Shown here: positions 34,835 to 44,770 of the stretch, in pieces
Layout of the letters: each line of letters starts with the position of its first letter
Position numbering within the stretch: the first letter of the stretch is position 1
From: Clostridiales bacterium
GTDB taxonomy: Bacteria > Bacillota > Clostridia > Lachnospirales > Lachnospiraceae
Direction: 5' to 3'
Assembly (NCBI GenBank): GCA_021199255.1
Contig: JAJQIK010000018.1
Coordinates: 62,001 to 126,000, forward strand
Length of the DNA: 64,000 nucleotides
Position numbers and translations under genes: made by a program
Notes under the pieces: model-generated
The model's database searches: none
Told to the model about the DNA's origin: nothing
Seen by the model: the letters and a program-made list of their open reading frames with translations, nothing else

Positions 34835-35647
34835 CTAGCTTTCTAATAACCGGGGGTGCAGTATCATCTGATAGACACTTTCTTCTGGGATTCCCGCATT
34901 ACAAATCGCAACAATCACATGCTCTCTATGAAGCTGTTCTCCACACTCTTCAATAATCATGCCGGGAAGCTCATAAGCGTTCAGCAGCCCTCTGTCTTTT
35001 CCAACGCTCTGATAAGGAATGGCATGATATTTATCCGGGCGGAAACAGGACGCCATGCTCCGCGCCAGTTTTTCACTGATCACGCTGACCGGCTCTCCAC
35101 AGATGGGCTCCGCCAGATGATTCCCCGTATCCACTAAGGCTTTCACCCGGATTTCCTGCCCCATGTCCGGCACATAGATACGTACCGTCCTGAAACAGTC
35201 GCCCTTCCTGCTCCGCATCCATTTGATTATCCTGCCAAGAATCTTATATGCCAGATATCCTATCGCAAGCGTTAAGAACAGACTGCTTCTTCCCTTTAGA
35301 ATCATTCTGATGCGGTTCAGAAGCCATATCATGACGCCGCCTAAAAAAAATCCACAGCAAGCCATCACAAGACTACTATGAATCAGCTTCCTTCCGCTAT
35401 GCTCTCCGTAAGCAATACGCAGCATGCCCATACTGACAGGTATGGCGCTGATCAGCAGACGGATTCCTACCGTACCGGCCGGTATTACCATTGCCATACA
35501 GCTTATTCCCGCTCCCACAGCCGCTCCCAGCCAGATCCTTTTATGCGTGGCAGTACATCTAAGAATCTGGCCCGCCAGCGACAGCAAATAAAAATTACTT
35601 GTCGCCTGCAAGAGAAAAACACTGTCAATATATAATTTGTAATACAC
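34835..35647 (-). CDS. spoIIGA: Sigma-E processing peptidase SpoIIGA
   Basis: 270 residues. Five hydrophobic segments in the N-terminal 135 residues are followed by a cytoplasmic aspartic protease-like domain with the catalytic LVDTGN (D173). It forms a dimer at the mother-cell face of the septum and cleaves pro-sigma-E on a signal from SpoIIR. Start is GTG at 35645-35647 with GGGGGTG upstream. It lies between ftsZ and sigE, the conserved clostridial order. Confidence 0.94.
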   Translation of the reverse strand: MYYKLYIDSVFLLQATSNFYLLSLAGQILRCTATHKRIWLGAAVGAGISCMAMVIPAGTVGIRLLISAIPVSMGMLRIAYGEHSGRKLIHSSLVMACCGFFLGGVMIWLLNRIRMILKGRSSLFLTLAIGYLAYKILGRIIKWMRSRKGDCFRTVRIYVPDMGQEIRVKALVDTGNHLAEPICGEPVSVISEKLARSMASCFRPDKYHAIPYQSVGKDRGLLNAYELPGMIIEECGEQLHREHVIVAICNAGIPEESVYQMILHPRLLES

Positions 35648-35671
35648 GATTCACCCCCGTTCTTCTGTTCT

Positions 35672-35705
35672 ATTATAGGAAAGGCCGGATAAATATTCTG
35701 TCGTA
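35672..35705 (-). promoter_or_regulatory. spoIIGA promoter region with a Spo0A-like box
   Basis: TATAAT on the minus strand at 35672-35677 has no good -35 at 17 bases. TGTCGTA (plus strand, 35699-35705) differs by one base from the Spo0A box TGTCGAA and lies about 21 bases upstream of the -10. This resembles the long-spaced Spo0A-activated spoIIG promoter of Bacillus. Tentative. Confidence 0.4.
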
Positions 35706-35752
35706 ATCAGGGGGGCTTTCCATTATTTTTACAGACAGATAACAACAAAAAA

Positions 35753-35773
35753 CCACAGGATTTTCTCCTGTGG
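35753..35773 (-). terminator. Terminator of ftsZ and the dcw cluster
   Basis: CCACAGGA (35753-35760) pairs perfectly with TCCTGTGG (35766-35773) around a five-base loop, followed on the minus strand by TTTTTTGTTG. Confidence 0.92.
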
Positions 35774-35807
35774 CCTTCTCTTCCTTATCTATCTGCTATA
35801 CTATCTG

Positions 35808-37037
35808 TTATTTACTTCTCAAAAAATCAGGGATTTTCAGGGATTTCTCTTCTACCGAGCTCTTAATATCCGCGGTTTTGTTAATGCCGCTGATAGGCTT
35901 AAGCGGCGTCTGCCCCGCTCCATGCCCGCCGGTGGGGATAGCCGTAACCGGCTGCTTGAGTCCTGCTCCGCCAGCCGCAAAACCGCCCAGCCCCGTACCT
36001 GTGGAAGTGCCCAGCGTGGATTTGCCCTGCAAAGAGGTAGGCGTTATGTATCCGCTCTTAAAGCCAAGGCCGCCCTGTCTGGCCGCTTTCTCCTCAATTC
36101 CGGTGGCAATAATGGTAATATTGCAGGTATCCGTCATATTGGCGTCATACATTGCGCCAAAAATGATATTCACATCATCGCCTGTCAGCTCCTGAACATA
36201 GCTTGCCGCATCGGAAGCGTCCGCTAAGGAAATATCTCCCGATACATTGATAATCACATGCGTAGCGCCGGAAATCGTAGTCTCCAGGAGAGGACTCTCC
36301 ACTGCCATCTTAACCGCTTCGCTGGCTTTATCATCGCCCTTGCCCGTACCGATGCCGATGTGCGCGATACCCTTGTCCTTCATAACAGTCTGCACATCTG
36401 CGAAATCCAGATTAATCACGGAGGGAACGTTAATCAGGTCTGTAATACCCTGTACCGCCTGCTGTAATACCTCGTCGGCTTTCTTTAAGGCGTCCGGCAT
36501 GGTTGTCCGCCTGTCAACAATCTCTAACAATTTATCGTTGGGAATCACAATCAGGGTGTCGACATTATCTTTGATCTTCTCAATTCCGGCCAGGGCATTG
36601 GTCATACGAGTCTTGGCCTCAAAGCGGAAGGGCTTCGTCACAACGCCCACCGTCAGAATCCCCATATCCTTGGCAAGCTTCGCTACGACAGGCGCCGCTC
36701 CCGTACCGGTGCCGCCGCCCATACCGCAGGTAACAAATACCATATCCGCGCCCTTTAGCGCAGCCGTCACCTCTTCCGAGCTCTCCTCCGCCGCTTTCTC
36801 ACCGATCTCCGGCTTCGCGCCCGCGCCCAGACCCTTGGTCAGCTTCTCGCCTATCTGCAGCAAGGTAGGCGCCTTACATAACTGCAATGCCTGTTTATCC
36901 GTATTAATACCGATAAATTCAACCCCGTCTATCTCTTCATCAATCATTCTATTCACAGCATTATTGCCTGCCCCGCCCACACCGACTACGATGATCTTAG
37001 CCGCAGACTCAGCATCATTTGACTTAATTTCAAGCAA
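35808..37037 (-). CDS. ftsZ: Cell division GTPase FtsZ, TTG start
   Basis: 409 residues. Tubulin signature [12 protein letters not shown]-terminal [18 protein letters not shown]7 loop [10 protein letters not shown] (NLDFAD), and the C-terminal anchor peptide [14 protein letters not shown] place the start at TTG 37035-37037: it has AGGAGG seven bases upstream and gives the family N-terminus MLEIK. The longer GTG-started frame would put that Shine-Dalgarno inside the coding region. It has its own promoter at 37079-37107 in addition to cluster read-through. Confidence 0.97.
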   Translation of the reverse strand: MLEIKSNDAESAAKIIVVGVGGAGNNAVNRMIDEEIDGVEFIGINTDKQALQLCKAPTLLQIGEKLTKGLGAGAKPEIGEKAAEESSEEVTAALKGADMVFVTCGMGGGTGTGAAPVVAKLAKDMGILTVGVVTKPFRFEAKTRMTNALAGIEKIKDNVDTLIVIPNDKLLEIVDRRTTMPDALKKADEVLQQAVQGITDLINVPSVINLDFADVQTVMKDKGIAHIGIGTGKGDDKASEAVKMAVESPLLETTISGATHVIINVSGDISLADASDAASYVQELTGDDVNIIFGAMYDANMTDTCNITIIATGIEEKAARQGGLGFKSGYITPTSLQGKSTLGTSTGTGLGGFAAGGAGLKQPVTAIPTGGHGAGQTPLKPISGINKTADIKSSVEEKSLKIPDFLRSK

Positions 37038-37078
37038 GGTAATTCCTCCTTTTATTCCCACATAAACTCATATAGACT

Positions 37079-37107
37079 ATCATATAATTATTTTTTCAAA
37101 TTCGCAA
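37079..37107 (-). promoter_or_regulatory. Internal promoter of ftsZ
   Basis: On the minus strand TTGCGA (37102-37107) and TATGAT (37079-37084) are spaced by 17 bases in the 128-base gap between divIB and ftsZ. Confidence 0.6.
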
Positions 37108-37165
37108 CCCATTTTTTTGATTTTCGGATTTTATCTGTCAAACTTTCCATATTAATATGATTCCC

Positions 37166-38053
37166 TTATGGAGATTCCGTTATGGATTCTTCCATACCCG
37201 TTGAATCCTGCTCAAAGCTATAGGTTTTGGTGTCCTCGCTGTACTCCCGCATATCCAGAGTACCGCTTTTTCCCTCCAGCCCCGGCAGGATATATTGCAG
37301 CTTCATGATTTTTTCATCGATATCCTGACTGTCTCCCAGCGCAATTCTGGCGTCGCCAAACACCAGCGTTACCTGATAATCCGAATCAAAATAAATTTTA
37401 TCCGCGGATAAATCATATTTATCCAACTGCTGCGTAATATTCAGAATCTCATCAAACACCTCCGGCTCTTCCACCGGAAGCGGCTCATGCAGAATCACAT
37501 AGTCAAACTGCAGGCCGGTTACCTGCGGGATTCCCTGCGTCTCCTCTTCAGAAGTCTCCACCACAATGCCGTCCTTATCAAAATATACATACCGGCCCAG
37601 ATAAGATACATATCCTGCCAGCGCTTTTTCATATACGGTAATCCGTATGGTATCCCTGGCCTCAATCGTCACGTCCATGGTCTGGATAAAGGGAATATCG
37701 TCAATTCCCTTATCCCGGTATTTTAAAGATAAAAACAGAGAATTGTTCCCATACCTGCCTCCCATGACCATTTCCACGATCTCTTCATCGGTATAATGGA
37801 CGTTTCCCTCCACATGTACCGTGGTAACCGCATAGTTGGTAATGATATACGCGTATCCGCAGCCCAAAACAGTCAGAAGAAGAATCAGCGCCAGCAGGGA
37901 AATCAGGATTCGTCTGGATTTCCCAAACCGCACCTTCTCCTCCTGTTCTTTCCGCTTTGCCCTGCCCTTCTCCGGCCTGCCGGTTTCATTTTTCACCAGT
38001 CTCAGATTCGGATTTTTCTTCTTGACTTTCTTCCCTGTATTCCTGCCGCTCAT
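37166..38053 (-). CDS. divIB: Cell division protein DivIB/FtsQ
   Basis: 295 residues. A long Lys/Arg-rich cytoplasmic N-terminus (about 1-48) and one membrane helix (49-72) precede a POTRA domain beginning VTTVHVEGNVHYTDEEIVEMV. The beta domain follows (PQVTGLQFDYVIL...) with an acidic C-terminal tail. It scaffolds the septal FtsL/DivIC/PBP complex outside the membrane. It follows murA and precedes ftsZ, the usual place. The highly basic N-terminus is longer than in E. coli FtsQ, as is common in Firmicutes. Confidence 0.93.
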   Translation of the reverse strand: MSGRNTGKKVKKKNPNLRLVKNETGRPEKGRAKRKEQEEKVRFGKSRRILISLLALILLLTVLGCGYAYIITNYAVTTVHVEGNVHYTDEEIVEMVMGGRYGNNSLFLSLKYRDKGIDDIPFIQTMDVTIEARDTIRITVYEKALAGYVSYLGRYVYFDKDGIVVETSEEETQGIPQVTGLQFDYVILHEPLPVEEPEVFDEILNITQQLDKYDLSADKIYFDSDYQVTLVFGDARIALGDSQDIDEKIMKLQYILPGLEGKSGTLDMREYSEDTKTYSFEQDSTGMEESITESP

Positions 38054-38116
38054 TTAGAAACCTCTTACCGCCTCTTGCCCGTTGGATACCGCGCTGTTTT
38101 CTCCCTCGGCTAAGAG

Positions 38117-39367
38117 CTATGCCGGTTCAATCTCTGCGCCCAGCTCCCTGAAGCTTGACACAATATCTTCATAGCCTCTGTCAATATAATGGCGGTTGGT
38201 CACAATACTGGTGCCCTGGGCCGCCAGCCCCGCCGCCACCAGCGCAGCCCCGCCGCGCAGCTCTTCCGCCTGCACAATCGCGCCGTGGAGGCCGCCCCTG
38301 CCGCAGATATACGCCCGGTTCTCCCGCACGGTAATCTCCGCGCCCATTTTCCTGAGCTCCGGCACAATCCGAAAGCGGTTCTCAAACACTCTTTCCTCAA
38401 TCCAGCCCGGCTGATCTGACACCGCCATAGCCACCATAAAAAGAGACTGCATATCGGTGGGAAATGCGGGATAGCAGCCGGTAACCAATTGGCCGCAGCC
38501 CGCCGGCTTTTTCCTGCACGTCACGAGTATCCCATTTTCCTCCAGAGTAAGCCCGGCGCCCATCCGCCGCGCCTGCAAGAGCACGCTTTCCATATGGGAC
38601 ACCGGCGCGCCCTGTAGAAACACCTGTCCGCCGGCGCACATACAGGCCGCCAGATAAGTACCCGCCGCAATCCGATCCGCCGGAACCCCAAAGCGAACCG
38701 GGAACAGTCTGTCTACTCCCTGAATCGTCAGGCAGCCAGACCCGATTCCCTCAATCTTTGCGCCTGCCCGCACCAGAAACTCACATAAGGTCTGAATCTC
38801 CGGCTCTCTGGCGGCAGGCTCAATCACCGTGGTTCCCTCCGCCAGCACTGCCGCCAGAATCAGGTTCTCCGTCACGCCTACGCTGATAAAGGGCAGTCTG
38901 TGGCGCGTCCCTTTCAGTCTGCCCGCATAAGCGGAAAAACCGTCTTCCCGCTCCTCCACCCTCACGCCCATATTGCGCAGGGAGCGCAGATGCAGGTCGA
39001 TAGGCCTTGCGCCGATCACACAGCCGCCCGGATACTCCATTTTCACGCCGCCCAGCCTTGCAAGCAGCGCCCCCAGAAGCATAATCGAGGAACGCATGAC
39101 TCCTACGGAATCCGCGGGCATATCACATTCCGATAGCTGCTCCGTATTAATCCGTACCAGAGTTCCCTCTCTTACGACTTTACAGCCCAGGCTTTCCAAC
39201 AATCTCAGCATATGGTACACATCCGAGATTTCCGGGCAATTTTCTATTTCACAAGTACCTTTTATCAAAAGCGTGGCCGCCAGGACAGGCAGCGACGCAT
39301 TTTTTGACCCTTGTATCCTCGTCTGTCCTTCCAGACATTTCCCGCCATAGATACGAATAGCGTCCAT
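38117..39367 (-). CDS. murA: UDP-N-acetylglucosamine 1-carboxyvinyltransferase
   Basis: 416 residues. The fosfomycin-target active loop reads EYPGGCVIGARPIDLH with Cys116; QGSKNASLPVLAATLL carries the catalytic Lys and Asn at the N-terminus, and EVRGGAALVAAGLAA-like ELRGGAALVAAGLAAQG lies near the end. It transfers enolpyruvate to UDP-GlcNAc, the first committed step of peptidoglycan synthesis. It lies inside the dcw cluster between ftsW and divIB, where many Firmicutes have murG followed by murA. A second murA copy may exist elsewhere. Confidence 0.95.
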   Translation of the reverse strand: MDAIRIYGGKCLEGQTRIQGSKNASLPVLAATLLIKGTCEIENCPEISDVYHMLRLLESLGCKVVREGTLVRINTEQLSECDMPADSVGVMRSSIMLLGALLARLGGVKMEYPGGCVIGARPIDLHLRSLRNMGVRVEEREDGFSAYAGRLKGTRHRLPFISVGVTENLILAAVLAEGTTVIEPAAREPEIQTLCEFLVRAGAKIEGIGSGCLTIQGVDRLFPVRFGVPADRIAAGTYLAACMCAGGQVFLQGAPVSHMESVLLQARRMGAGLTLEENGILVTCRKKPAGCGQLVTGCYPAFPTDMQSLFMVAMAVSDQPGWIEERVFENRFRIVPELRKMGAEITVRENRAYICGRGGLHGAIVQAEELRGGAALVAAGLAAQGTSIVTNRHYIDRGYEDIVSSFRELGAEIEPA

Positions 39368-39437
39368 ATACTTACCTCAGATTTAAAATATGACCTATTC
39401 TATCTATATGGTTTTTCAAACAAAAGTTATCTTGTCC

Positions 39438-40604
39438 TTATAAATCTTTTAACCGAATCCCCTTCGCCACGCTTAGGACAAGCCCGATCTCGATCAAAAG
39501 GAACATAACAGAGGAACCGCCGTAGCTGATAAACGGCAGGGAAATTCCGGTATTGGGGATAGTATTCGTAACCACCGCAATATTGAGGATCACCTGAATG
39601 GCGATATGCCCCAATACGCCTACCACCAGAAGCGCCCCGAACAGATCCGGCGCGTTATTGGCAATAATCATGAAGCGCCAGATCAGCAGGATAAACATCA
39701 CAATCACCGCTATGCCGCCGAACAGCCCCAGTTCCTCGCAGATAATGGAAAAAATCATATCATTCTGAGCCTCCGGCAGAAATCCCAGCTTCTGCATACT
39801 CTGCCCCAGCCCCTTCCCCAATATGCCGCCGGAGCCGATGGCATATAGGGCCTGAATTGTCTGAAAGCCTTTGCCGCTGGCATAGGCAAAGGGGTCTAAC
39901 CACGCCAGAATCCGCGCCCCACGGAAATTCAGGCTGTCCTCGGCTCCGGCCGCCATCTGCACGATGGCGAATACAATCGCCGCGGCGCCTGCCACCGCCA
40001 AAAGTCCCAGAATAATGAATCTTTTATACTCCGGAGAGGAAACGAATAACATCAGCACGGCAATCCCCATCACGATAATCGCCGAACTCATATTATTGGT
40101 AATCTGCCAAATCATCAAGGCTATGGGCATCGGCGTCAGCAACACCATCCAGAAACCCCTTCTGCCCCGTATCCGCTTCCCCATGGTACAAATCATGCTC
40201 GCCAGGAACAAAATCATACACAGCTTCGCCACCTCCGCAGGCTGCAGGGAAATCGGGCCTATGTACAGCCAGCGCTTAGCGCCGCCCGCCTCATGTCCGA
40301 AGGGGATAATCAGCAGGATCAATACCACCGATACAATATAGCCGAGCACGGCAAACCGTTCCCAGAAATGATAGGGAATATTGGCCACAATGATCATTGC
40401 GATCAAGCCCAGGATAGTGGCAAACAACTGCTTTTTCAGATAATAGGCGGAATCGCCGAAATCCAGATTGGCTTCATAAGAGCTGGTGGAATACACCATA
40501 ACCAGCCCGAACCCCAACAGGAACAGCACAATGAACAGCAAACTGTAATCCATAAAATTATCGCTATTCTGTTGTCTTTTGCGGGAAGCATTTCTCTGCG
40601 CCAC
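39438..40604 (-). CDS. ftsW: FtsW/SpoVE-type peptidoglycan polymerase
   Basis: 388 residues with ten predicted membrane helices. SEDS motifs: VYSTSSYEA near the N-terminus, the large extracellular loop with GAKRWLYIGPISLQPAEVAKL, GKGLGQSMQKLGFLPEAQNDMIFSIICEELGLFGG, and the C-terminal NTGISLPFISYGGSS. It polymerises lipid II glycan strands at the septum with a class B PBP. Start is GTG at 40602-40604, six bases after the murD stop, with GGAGG in the murD end. Confidence 0.93.
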   Translation of the reverse strand: MAQRNASRKRQQNSDNFMDYSLLFIVLFLLGFGLVMVYSTSSYEANLDFGDSAYYLKKQLFATILGLIAMIIVANIPYHFWERFAVLGYIVSVVLILLIIPFGHEAGGAKRWLYIGPISLQPAEVAKLCMILFLASMICTMGKRIRGRRGFWMVLLTPMPIALMIWQITNNMSSAIIVMGIAVLMLFVSSPEYKRFIILGLLAVAGAAAIVFAIVQMAAGAEDSLNFRGARILAWLDPFAYASGKGFQTIQALYAIGSGGILGKGLGQSMQKLGFLPEAQNDMIFSIICEELGLFGGIAVIVMFILLIWRFMIIANNAPDLFGALLVVGVLGHIAIQVILNIAVVTNTIPNTGISLPFISYGGSSVMFLLIEIGLVLSVAKGIRLKDL

Positions 40605-40609
40605 TTACC

Positions 40610-41971
40610 TTAATCCTCCAGCTTATTTACATACTCTTTAAACAGTTGACCTCTTACTTCATAATTGGGAAACATTCCCCAGCTTGCGCATGCCGGAGAA
40701 AGCAGCACCGCGTCCCCGCTTACCGCGTTCCGGGTACAGATTTCAAGGGCTTCCTCAAAGGAGTCCGCCAGAATCACGTTCCCGATTCCATGCTTTGCGG
40801 CGCACTCCGCAATCTTCTCCCGCGTCTGGCCAATCAGTACGAAGCATTTGACCTTGCCCTCAAAGGCCTCTATCCACTCGTCATATTCGCTCTGCTTATC
40901 GTAACCGCCGCCAATCAGCACCGTAGGCTTATTCATCGCCTTAATGCCCTGAATCGCCGCGTCGGGATTGGTTCCTTTGGAATCGTTATAGTAATCTACC
41001 CCTCTTTTCGTGGCCACGAACTCTATCCTGTGCTCTACCGCCTTAAACCGGCGCACAACAGAAAGTATCGTTTCCATGGGAACCCCCATAGCCCGGGTAA
41101 TCGCAATAGCCGCCATCACATTTTCCACATTACAGGTTCCTACCAGCTTCATCTCATGAATATTCATAAGACGCGTCTTCTTTCCATCTAAAGCCTGAAA
41201 GATCTCCTCCCCCTCCTGATAGAAGCCCTCCTCCAGCGCTCTGGCGGAGGAAAACCATACCACGCGGGCATTGCATCTTTCCCCAAAAGCACGGGTATAG
41301 ACATTCTCATAATTTAACACGCAGACCTGCTCTTTGGTTTGATTACGGGTAATCGCCTCTTTCGCCGCCACATAATTCTCCATCGTATGATGTCTGTTCA
41401 AATGATCCGGCGTAATATTTAAAATCGCCGACACATCAGGGCAGAACCGTTCTATGGTTTCCAGTTGAAAGCTGCTGATTTCAGCCACCGTCACAGTCTG
41501 TTGCGTGGCGTCCATGGCTGTCAAGGTATAGGGATTGCCGATATTGCCCACCACCTCCACATCGCCGCCGCAGGCCGCCATAATCTCTCCCACCAAGGTG
41601 GTCGTCGTGGTTTTGCCATTGGTGCCGGTAATGCCAATCACCCTGCCCTGGCCGATCTCATAGGCCAGTTCAATTTCCCCCCAGATTTTGACGCCTCTTC
41701 TGCGAAACGCTTCCACAAATTCCGTATCCGCCGGCACACCGGGACTGAGTATCACCAATTCTACGGAAGCCTCCTCTTCTACGGGCAGCTTCCCGGTCAT
41801 AATCCGGGTCATACTGCCTGCGGGAAGCTTCGCCGCTATCTCCTCCACGTTAAGCCTCTCATTCGCATCGAACAAAATCGGTTCCGCACCCTCATGCTCT
41901 AATGCCCGCACCGCTCCGATGCCGCTGATACCGGAGCCTACTACCAATACCTTCTTACCCTGTAAATCCAT
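40610..41971 (-). CDS. murD: UDP-N-acetylmuramoyl-L-alanine--D-glutamate ligase
   Basis: 453 residues. N-terminal Rossmann-like VVGSGISGIGAVRAL, P-loop GITGTNGKTTTTTLVGEI, central NITPDHLNRHHTMENYV, and C-terminal NDSKGTNPDAAIQGI and LLSPACASWGMFPNYEVRG. It adds D-Glu to UDP-MurNAc-L-Ala with ATP. It follows mraY and precedes ftsW in the dcw operon. All motifs are intact and the length is normal. Confidence 0.96.
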   Translation of the reverse strand: MDLQGKKVLVVGSGISGIGAVRALEHEGAEPILFDANERLNVEEIAAKLPAGSMTRIMTGKLPVEEEASVELVILSPGVPADTEFVEAFRRRGVKIWGEIELAYEIGQGRVIGITGTNGKTTTTTLVGEIMAACGGDVEVVGNIGNPYTLTAMDATQQTVTVAEISSFQLETIERFCPDVSAILNITPDHLNRHHTMENYVAAKEAITRNQTKEQVCVLNYENVYTRAFGERCNARVVWFSSARALEEGFYQEGEEIFQALDGKKTRLMNIHEMKLVGTCNVENVMAAIAITRAMGVPMETILSVVRRFKAVEHRIEFVATKRGVDYYNDSKGTNPDAAIQGIKAMNKPTVLIGGGYDKQSEYDEWIEAFEGKVKCFVLIGQTREKIAECAAKHGIGNVILADSFEEALEICTRNAVSGDAVLLSPACASWGMFPNYEVRGQLFKEYVNKLED

Positions 41972-42035
41972 ATTCCTATGCCTTCCTGTCTTCTAACGTT
42001 ACGCCGCCATCAGGCTTTCACCTTTCCAGCCTACC

Positions 42036-42992
42036 CTAAACGCCCATCAGCGCCACCAAACACAGCAGCGCCGTCACAATGGAAAATACGGCCACCACCC
42101 TTGTTTCAGACCAGCCGCACAATTCAAAATGATGGTGGATGGGCGCCATCTTAAAGATTCTCTTTCCTCCGGTCAGCTTAAAATAAGCGACCTGCATAAT
42201 CACGGAAACCACCTCTATCAGATAGATAAAGCCTACTATCACAATATACAGCGGCATCTGCATCATATAAGCCGCCGCCGCCACGAAGCCTCCCAACGCC
42301 AGCGAACCGGTATCTCCCATAAATACGCTGGCCGGATGGACATTAAACAGCAGAAAGCCCAGAAGCGCGCCTACCACCGCACAGGTAATGGGTTCTATTC
42401 CGCTTTCCGTGCCAATCGCCACAACGGTAAAAAAGGTGGCCACCAGAACGGTAACCGAGCTTGCCAGTCCGTCTAATCCGTCTGTAAAATTCGTCCCGTT
42501 CACGGTACCAATCACCACAAAGAACAGAATCGGTATATTTGCCCAGCCAAAATCCAGATATACGCCGTCCATAAAGGGAACCTTCATGGCCAGCGACAGG
42601 TCTGTATAGTGCAGCAGATAAAACGCAAAAATACCCGTCACCAGAATCTGCAGCCCGAACTTCTGCCATGCCCGCAGCCCCATGGAACGCTTCAGCACTA
42701 CCTTAATATAATCGTCCAGAAAACCAATCAGCCCAAATCCCAGCGTCAGGAACAAAATGGGAATGATCTTCGGATATTCCTTTACAAAAAGAAGCGAGGT
42801 CACCACCACGCTGAAAAGAATCAGAATCCCTCCCATCGTAGGCGTGCCATTCTTCTTCAGGTGGCTTTCCGGCCCTTCATCCCTGACCGTCTGCCCTACC
42901 TTCAGCCGCCGCAGAAACGGAATCACCACCGGTCCCAGAACCACACTGAGGGCAAAAGATATCAATACAGACAATAAAATCGTTGCGCTCAT
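42036..42992 (-). CDS. mraY: Phospho-N-acetylmuramoyl-pentapeptide transferase
   Basis: 318 residues with ten membrane helices. Signatures: HLKKNGTPTMGGIL, FLDDYIKVVLKRSMGL (Asp pair), NGTNFTDGLDGLASS, FMGDTGSLALGG, and the C-terminal MAPIHHHFELCGWSETRVV. It makes lipid I from UDP-MurNAc-pentapeptide and undecaprenyl phosphate. The ATG at 42990-42992 follows GGAGGAG; the longer frame (to 43013) overlaps the preceding PBP gene and lacks a ribosome-binding site. Confidence 0.96.
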   Translation of the reverse strand: MSATILLSVLISFALSVVLGPVVIPFLRRLKVGQTVRDEGPESHLKKNGTPTMGGILILFSVVVTSLLFVKEYPKIIPILFLTLGFGLIGFLDDYIKVVLKRSMGLRAWQKFGLQILVTGIFAFYLLHYTDLSLAMKVPFMDGVYLDFGWANIPILFFVVIGTVNGTNFTDGLDGLASSVTVLVATFFTVVAIGTESGIEPITCAVVGALLGFLLFNVHPASVFMGDTGSLALGGFVAAAAYMMQMPLYIVIVGFIYLIEVVSVIMQVAYFKLTGGKRIFKMAPIHHHFELCGWSETRVVAVFSIVTALLCLVALMGV

Positions 42993-43013
42993 AACTCCTC
43001 CATCACCACACAT

Positions 43014-44765
43014 TTATGTCCTATTATAATCCATCTTTTCCAAATATGGAAGAATATTCTCAAAAAGCTGTCGCACAACAGGCGCCGCTATCTGCCCTCC
43101 ATAATAGGTTCCCTGGGGGGTATTGATAATAGCAATGGCAAGCACCTGGGGATCGTCCGCCGGGGCAAACCCAAGGAAGGAAGCGATATATTTCCCGCTG
43201 CCGCGGGGCAGGGTCTGGCTGGTCGCGGTCTTGCCCCCGACCCGATATCCCTCCACGGCGCCGTTTTTGCCGCCGCCCTCCGCTACTACCTGCTCCAAAA
43301 TATAACGCATTGTCTCCGAGGTTTCCTCAGAGACCACATTCTCTCTCACCGGATATGTAAAAACCTGACTGTTGGAGCCGTCGCTGTCCGCCACCTTCAC
43401 CCCGAAATGGGGCGTGACGCGTTTTCCGCCATTGATAATCGAAGAAACTGTGGTAGCTAACTGAATCGGCGTAATCTGAAAGGACTGGCCGAAGGATATG
43501 GTAGCCAGCTCCACGGGACCGATATTTTCCTCCTGATGCATAATGGTAGCCGCCTCTCCCGGCAAATCGATGCCGGTCTTATCCAGCAGCCCGAACTGCC
43601 TGAAGTAATCGTAAAACCGTTCCACGCCAATCCGAAGCCCGACGGTAATAAAAACAGGATTGCAGGAATTCATGGTGGCCTGCACAAAATCCTCCGCGCC
43701 ATGGCCTCCTACCTTATGGCATCGTATCTTCCGATCCTCCACCATAATATAACCCGGACAGCTAAAGGTATCCGTCGTCTTCACCGCCCCCGATTCAAGG
43801 CCTGCGGCGGCAGTAATGATTTTAAAGGTGGAGCCGGGCTCGTAGGTATCATTGATACAGCCGTTGCGCCACATCTGATTTAACTGATCCTGCAGCTCCT
43901 CATCGCTTAACCCGTCGCTGTCCGTCCCCTCCGGCAGCGTATAGGGATCGTTTAAATTAAATTCCGGTACGTTCACCATCGCAAGGATTTCCCCATTCTG
44001 AGGATTCATCACCAGAATAGAAACGCTTTCCGCTTCTTTTGTCTCCATGGTCTGCACAGCCAACTGGGTAGCGTAGCTTTGAATATTCATATCCAGGCTG
44101 ACATACAGATCCTGGCCGCTTACGGGCTCGATTCGCTCTTCTCCGGCCTCCGCCACTTCCACGCCCTTAGCGTCCGTCACTGTCAGAATGGTTCCCGCTT
44201 CCCCCTGCAAATATTCTTCATAGATTACCTCCAGGCCTATGATGCCCTGATTGTCCCCTCCGGTAAACCCAAGCACCTTGGAAGCTAAGGAGTCATAGGG
44301 ATAATACCTTTTATAATCTTCGTCCACCTTCACTCCGTCCAGATCATAGGCTCTGATGGCGTCCCCAATCTCTTTGTCCACGTTACTCTTAATCTTTTCA
44401 ATAGAAGAATACTTCTCCACCCGTTCTCTCACATACTCATCGGAAAGCCCCAGTTCCTCGCACAAAACCGAAATCACTCTTTCCGAATCGGTGATCTGGT
44501 TATGAATGACAGAAATAGTGCATACCGTCTTATTATCCGCCAGTATCTTTCCGTTGGCATCTACAATACGCCCTCTTGCCGCCTTGATGCTTCTCTCCCT
44601 CTCGTGCAGCTCTTTAGCCTTCTGCGTATAATATTCCGACTGAAAAATCATCAGATACGCCAGTCTTCCCATTAATCCCAGAAAGGCCGCAAAGCATAGG
44701 AAAAAGATCACCACCGTCTTGCTTCTGTGATAAGTTTTATGAGAATAATGCTTCTCTTCATTCAT
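43014..44765 (-). CDS. Class B penicillin-binding protein (SpoVD/PBP2B-like) with KTA in place of KTG
   Basis: 583 residues. Cytoplasmic N-terminus, one membrane helix (about 14-36), PBP dimerisation domain (RGRIVDANGKILADN...), then transpeptidase. Catalytic motifs: EPGSTFK (Ser nucleophile, SxxK), NSCN (SxN), and GGKTATSQT, where KTG is replaced by KTA. There are no PASTA domains. It would cross-link septal or spore-cortex peptidoglycan with FtsW. I start at the ATG with GAGG nine bases upstream; that Shine-Dalgarno lies in the hairpin at 44771-44823. Second of two adjacent PBPs. Confidence 0.92.
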   Translation of the reverse strand: MNEEKHYSHKTYHRSKTVVIFFLCFAAFLGLMGRLAYLMIFQSEYYTQKAKELHERERSIKAARGRIVDANGKILADNKTVCTISVIHNQITDSERVISVLCEELGLSDEYVRERVEKYSSIEKIKSNVDKEIGDAIRAYDLDGVKVDEDYKRYYPYDSLASKVLGFTGGDNQGIIGLEVIYEEYLQGEAGTILTVTDAKGVEVAEAGEERIEPVSGQDLYVSLDMNIQSYATQLAVQTMETKEAESVSILVMNPQNGEILAMVNVPEFNLNDPYTLPEGTDSDGLSDEELQDQLNQMWRNGCINDTYEPGSTFKIITAAAGLESGAVKTTDTFSCPGYIMVEDRKIRCHKVGGHGAEDFVQATMNSCNPVFITVGLRIGVERFYDYFRQFGLLDKTGIDLPGEAATIMHQEENIGPVELATISFGQSFQITPIQLATTVSSIINGGKRVTPHFGVKVADSDGSNSQVFTYPVRENVVSEETSETMRYILEQVVAEGGGKNGAVEGYRVGGKTATSQTLPRGSGKYIASFLGFAPADDPQVLAIAIINTPQGTYYGGQIAAPVVRQLFENILPYLEKMDYNRT

Positions 44766-44770
44766 ATAAG

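Noticed and set aside
39368..39437. Separate promoter for murA
   Set aside because: TTGTTT/TTGAAA and TAGAAT are present, but no pair has proper spacing.
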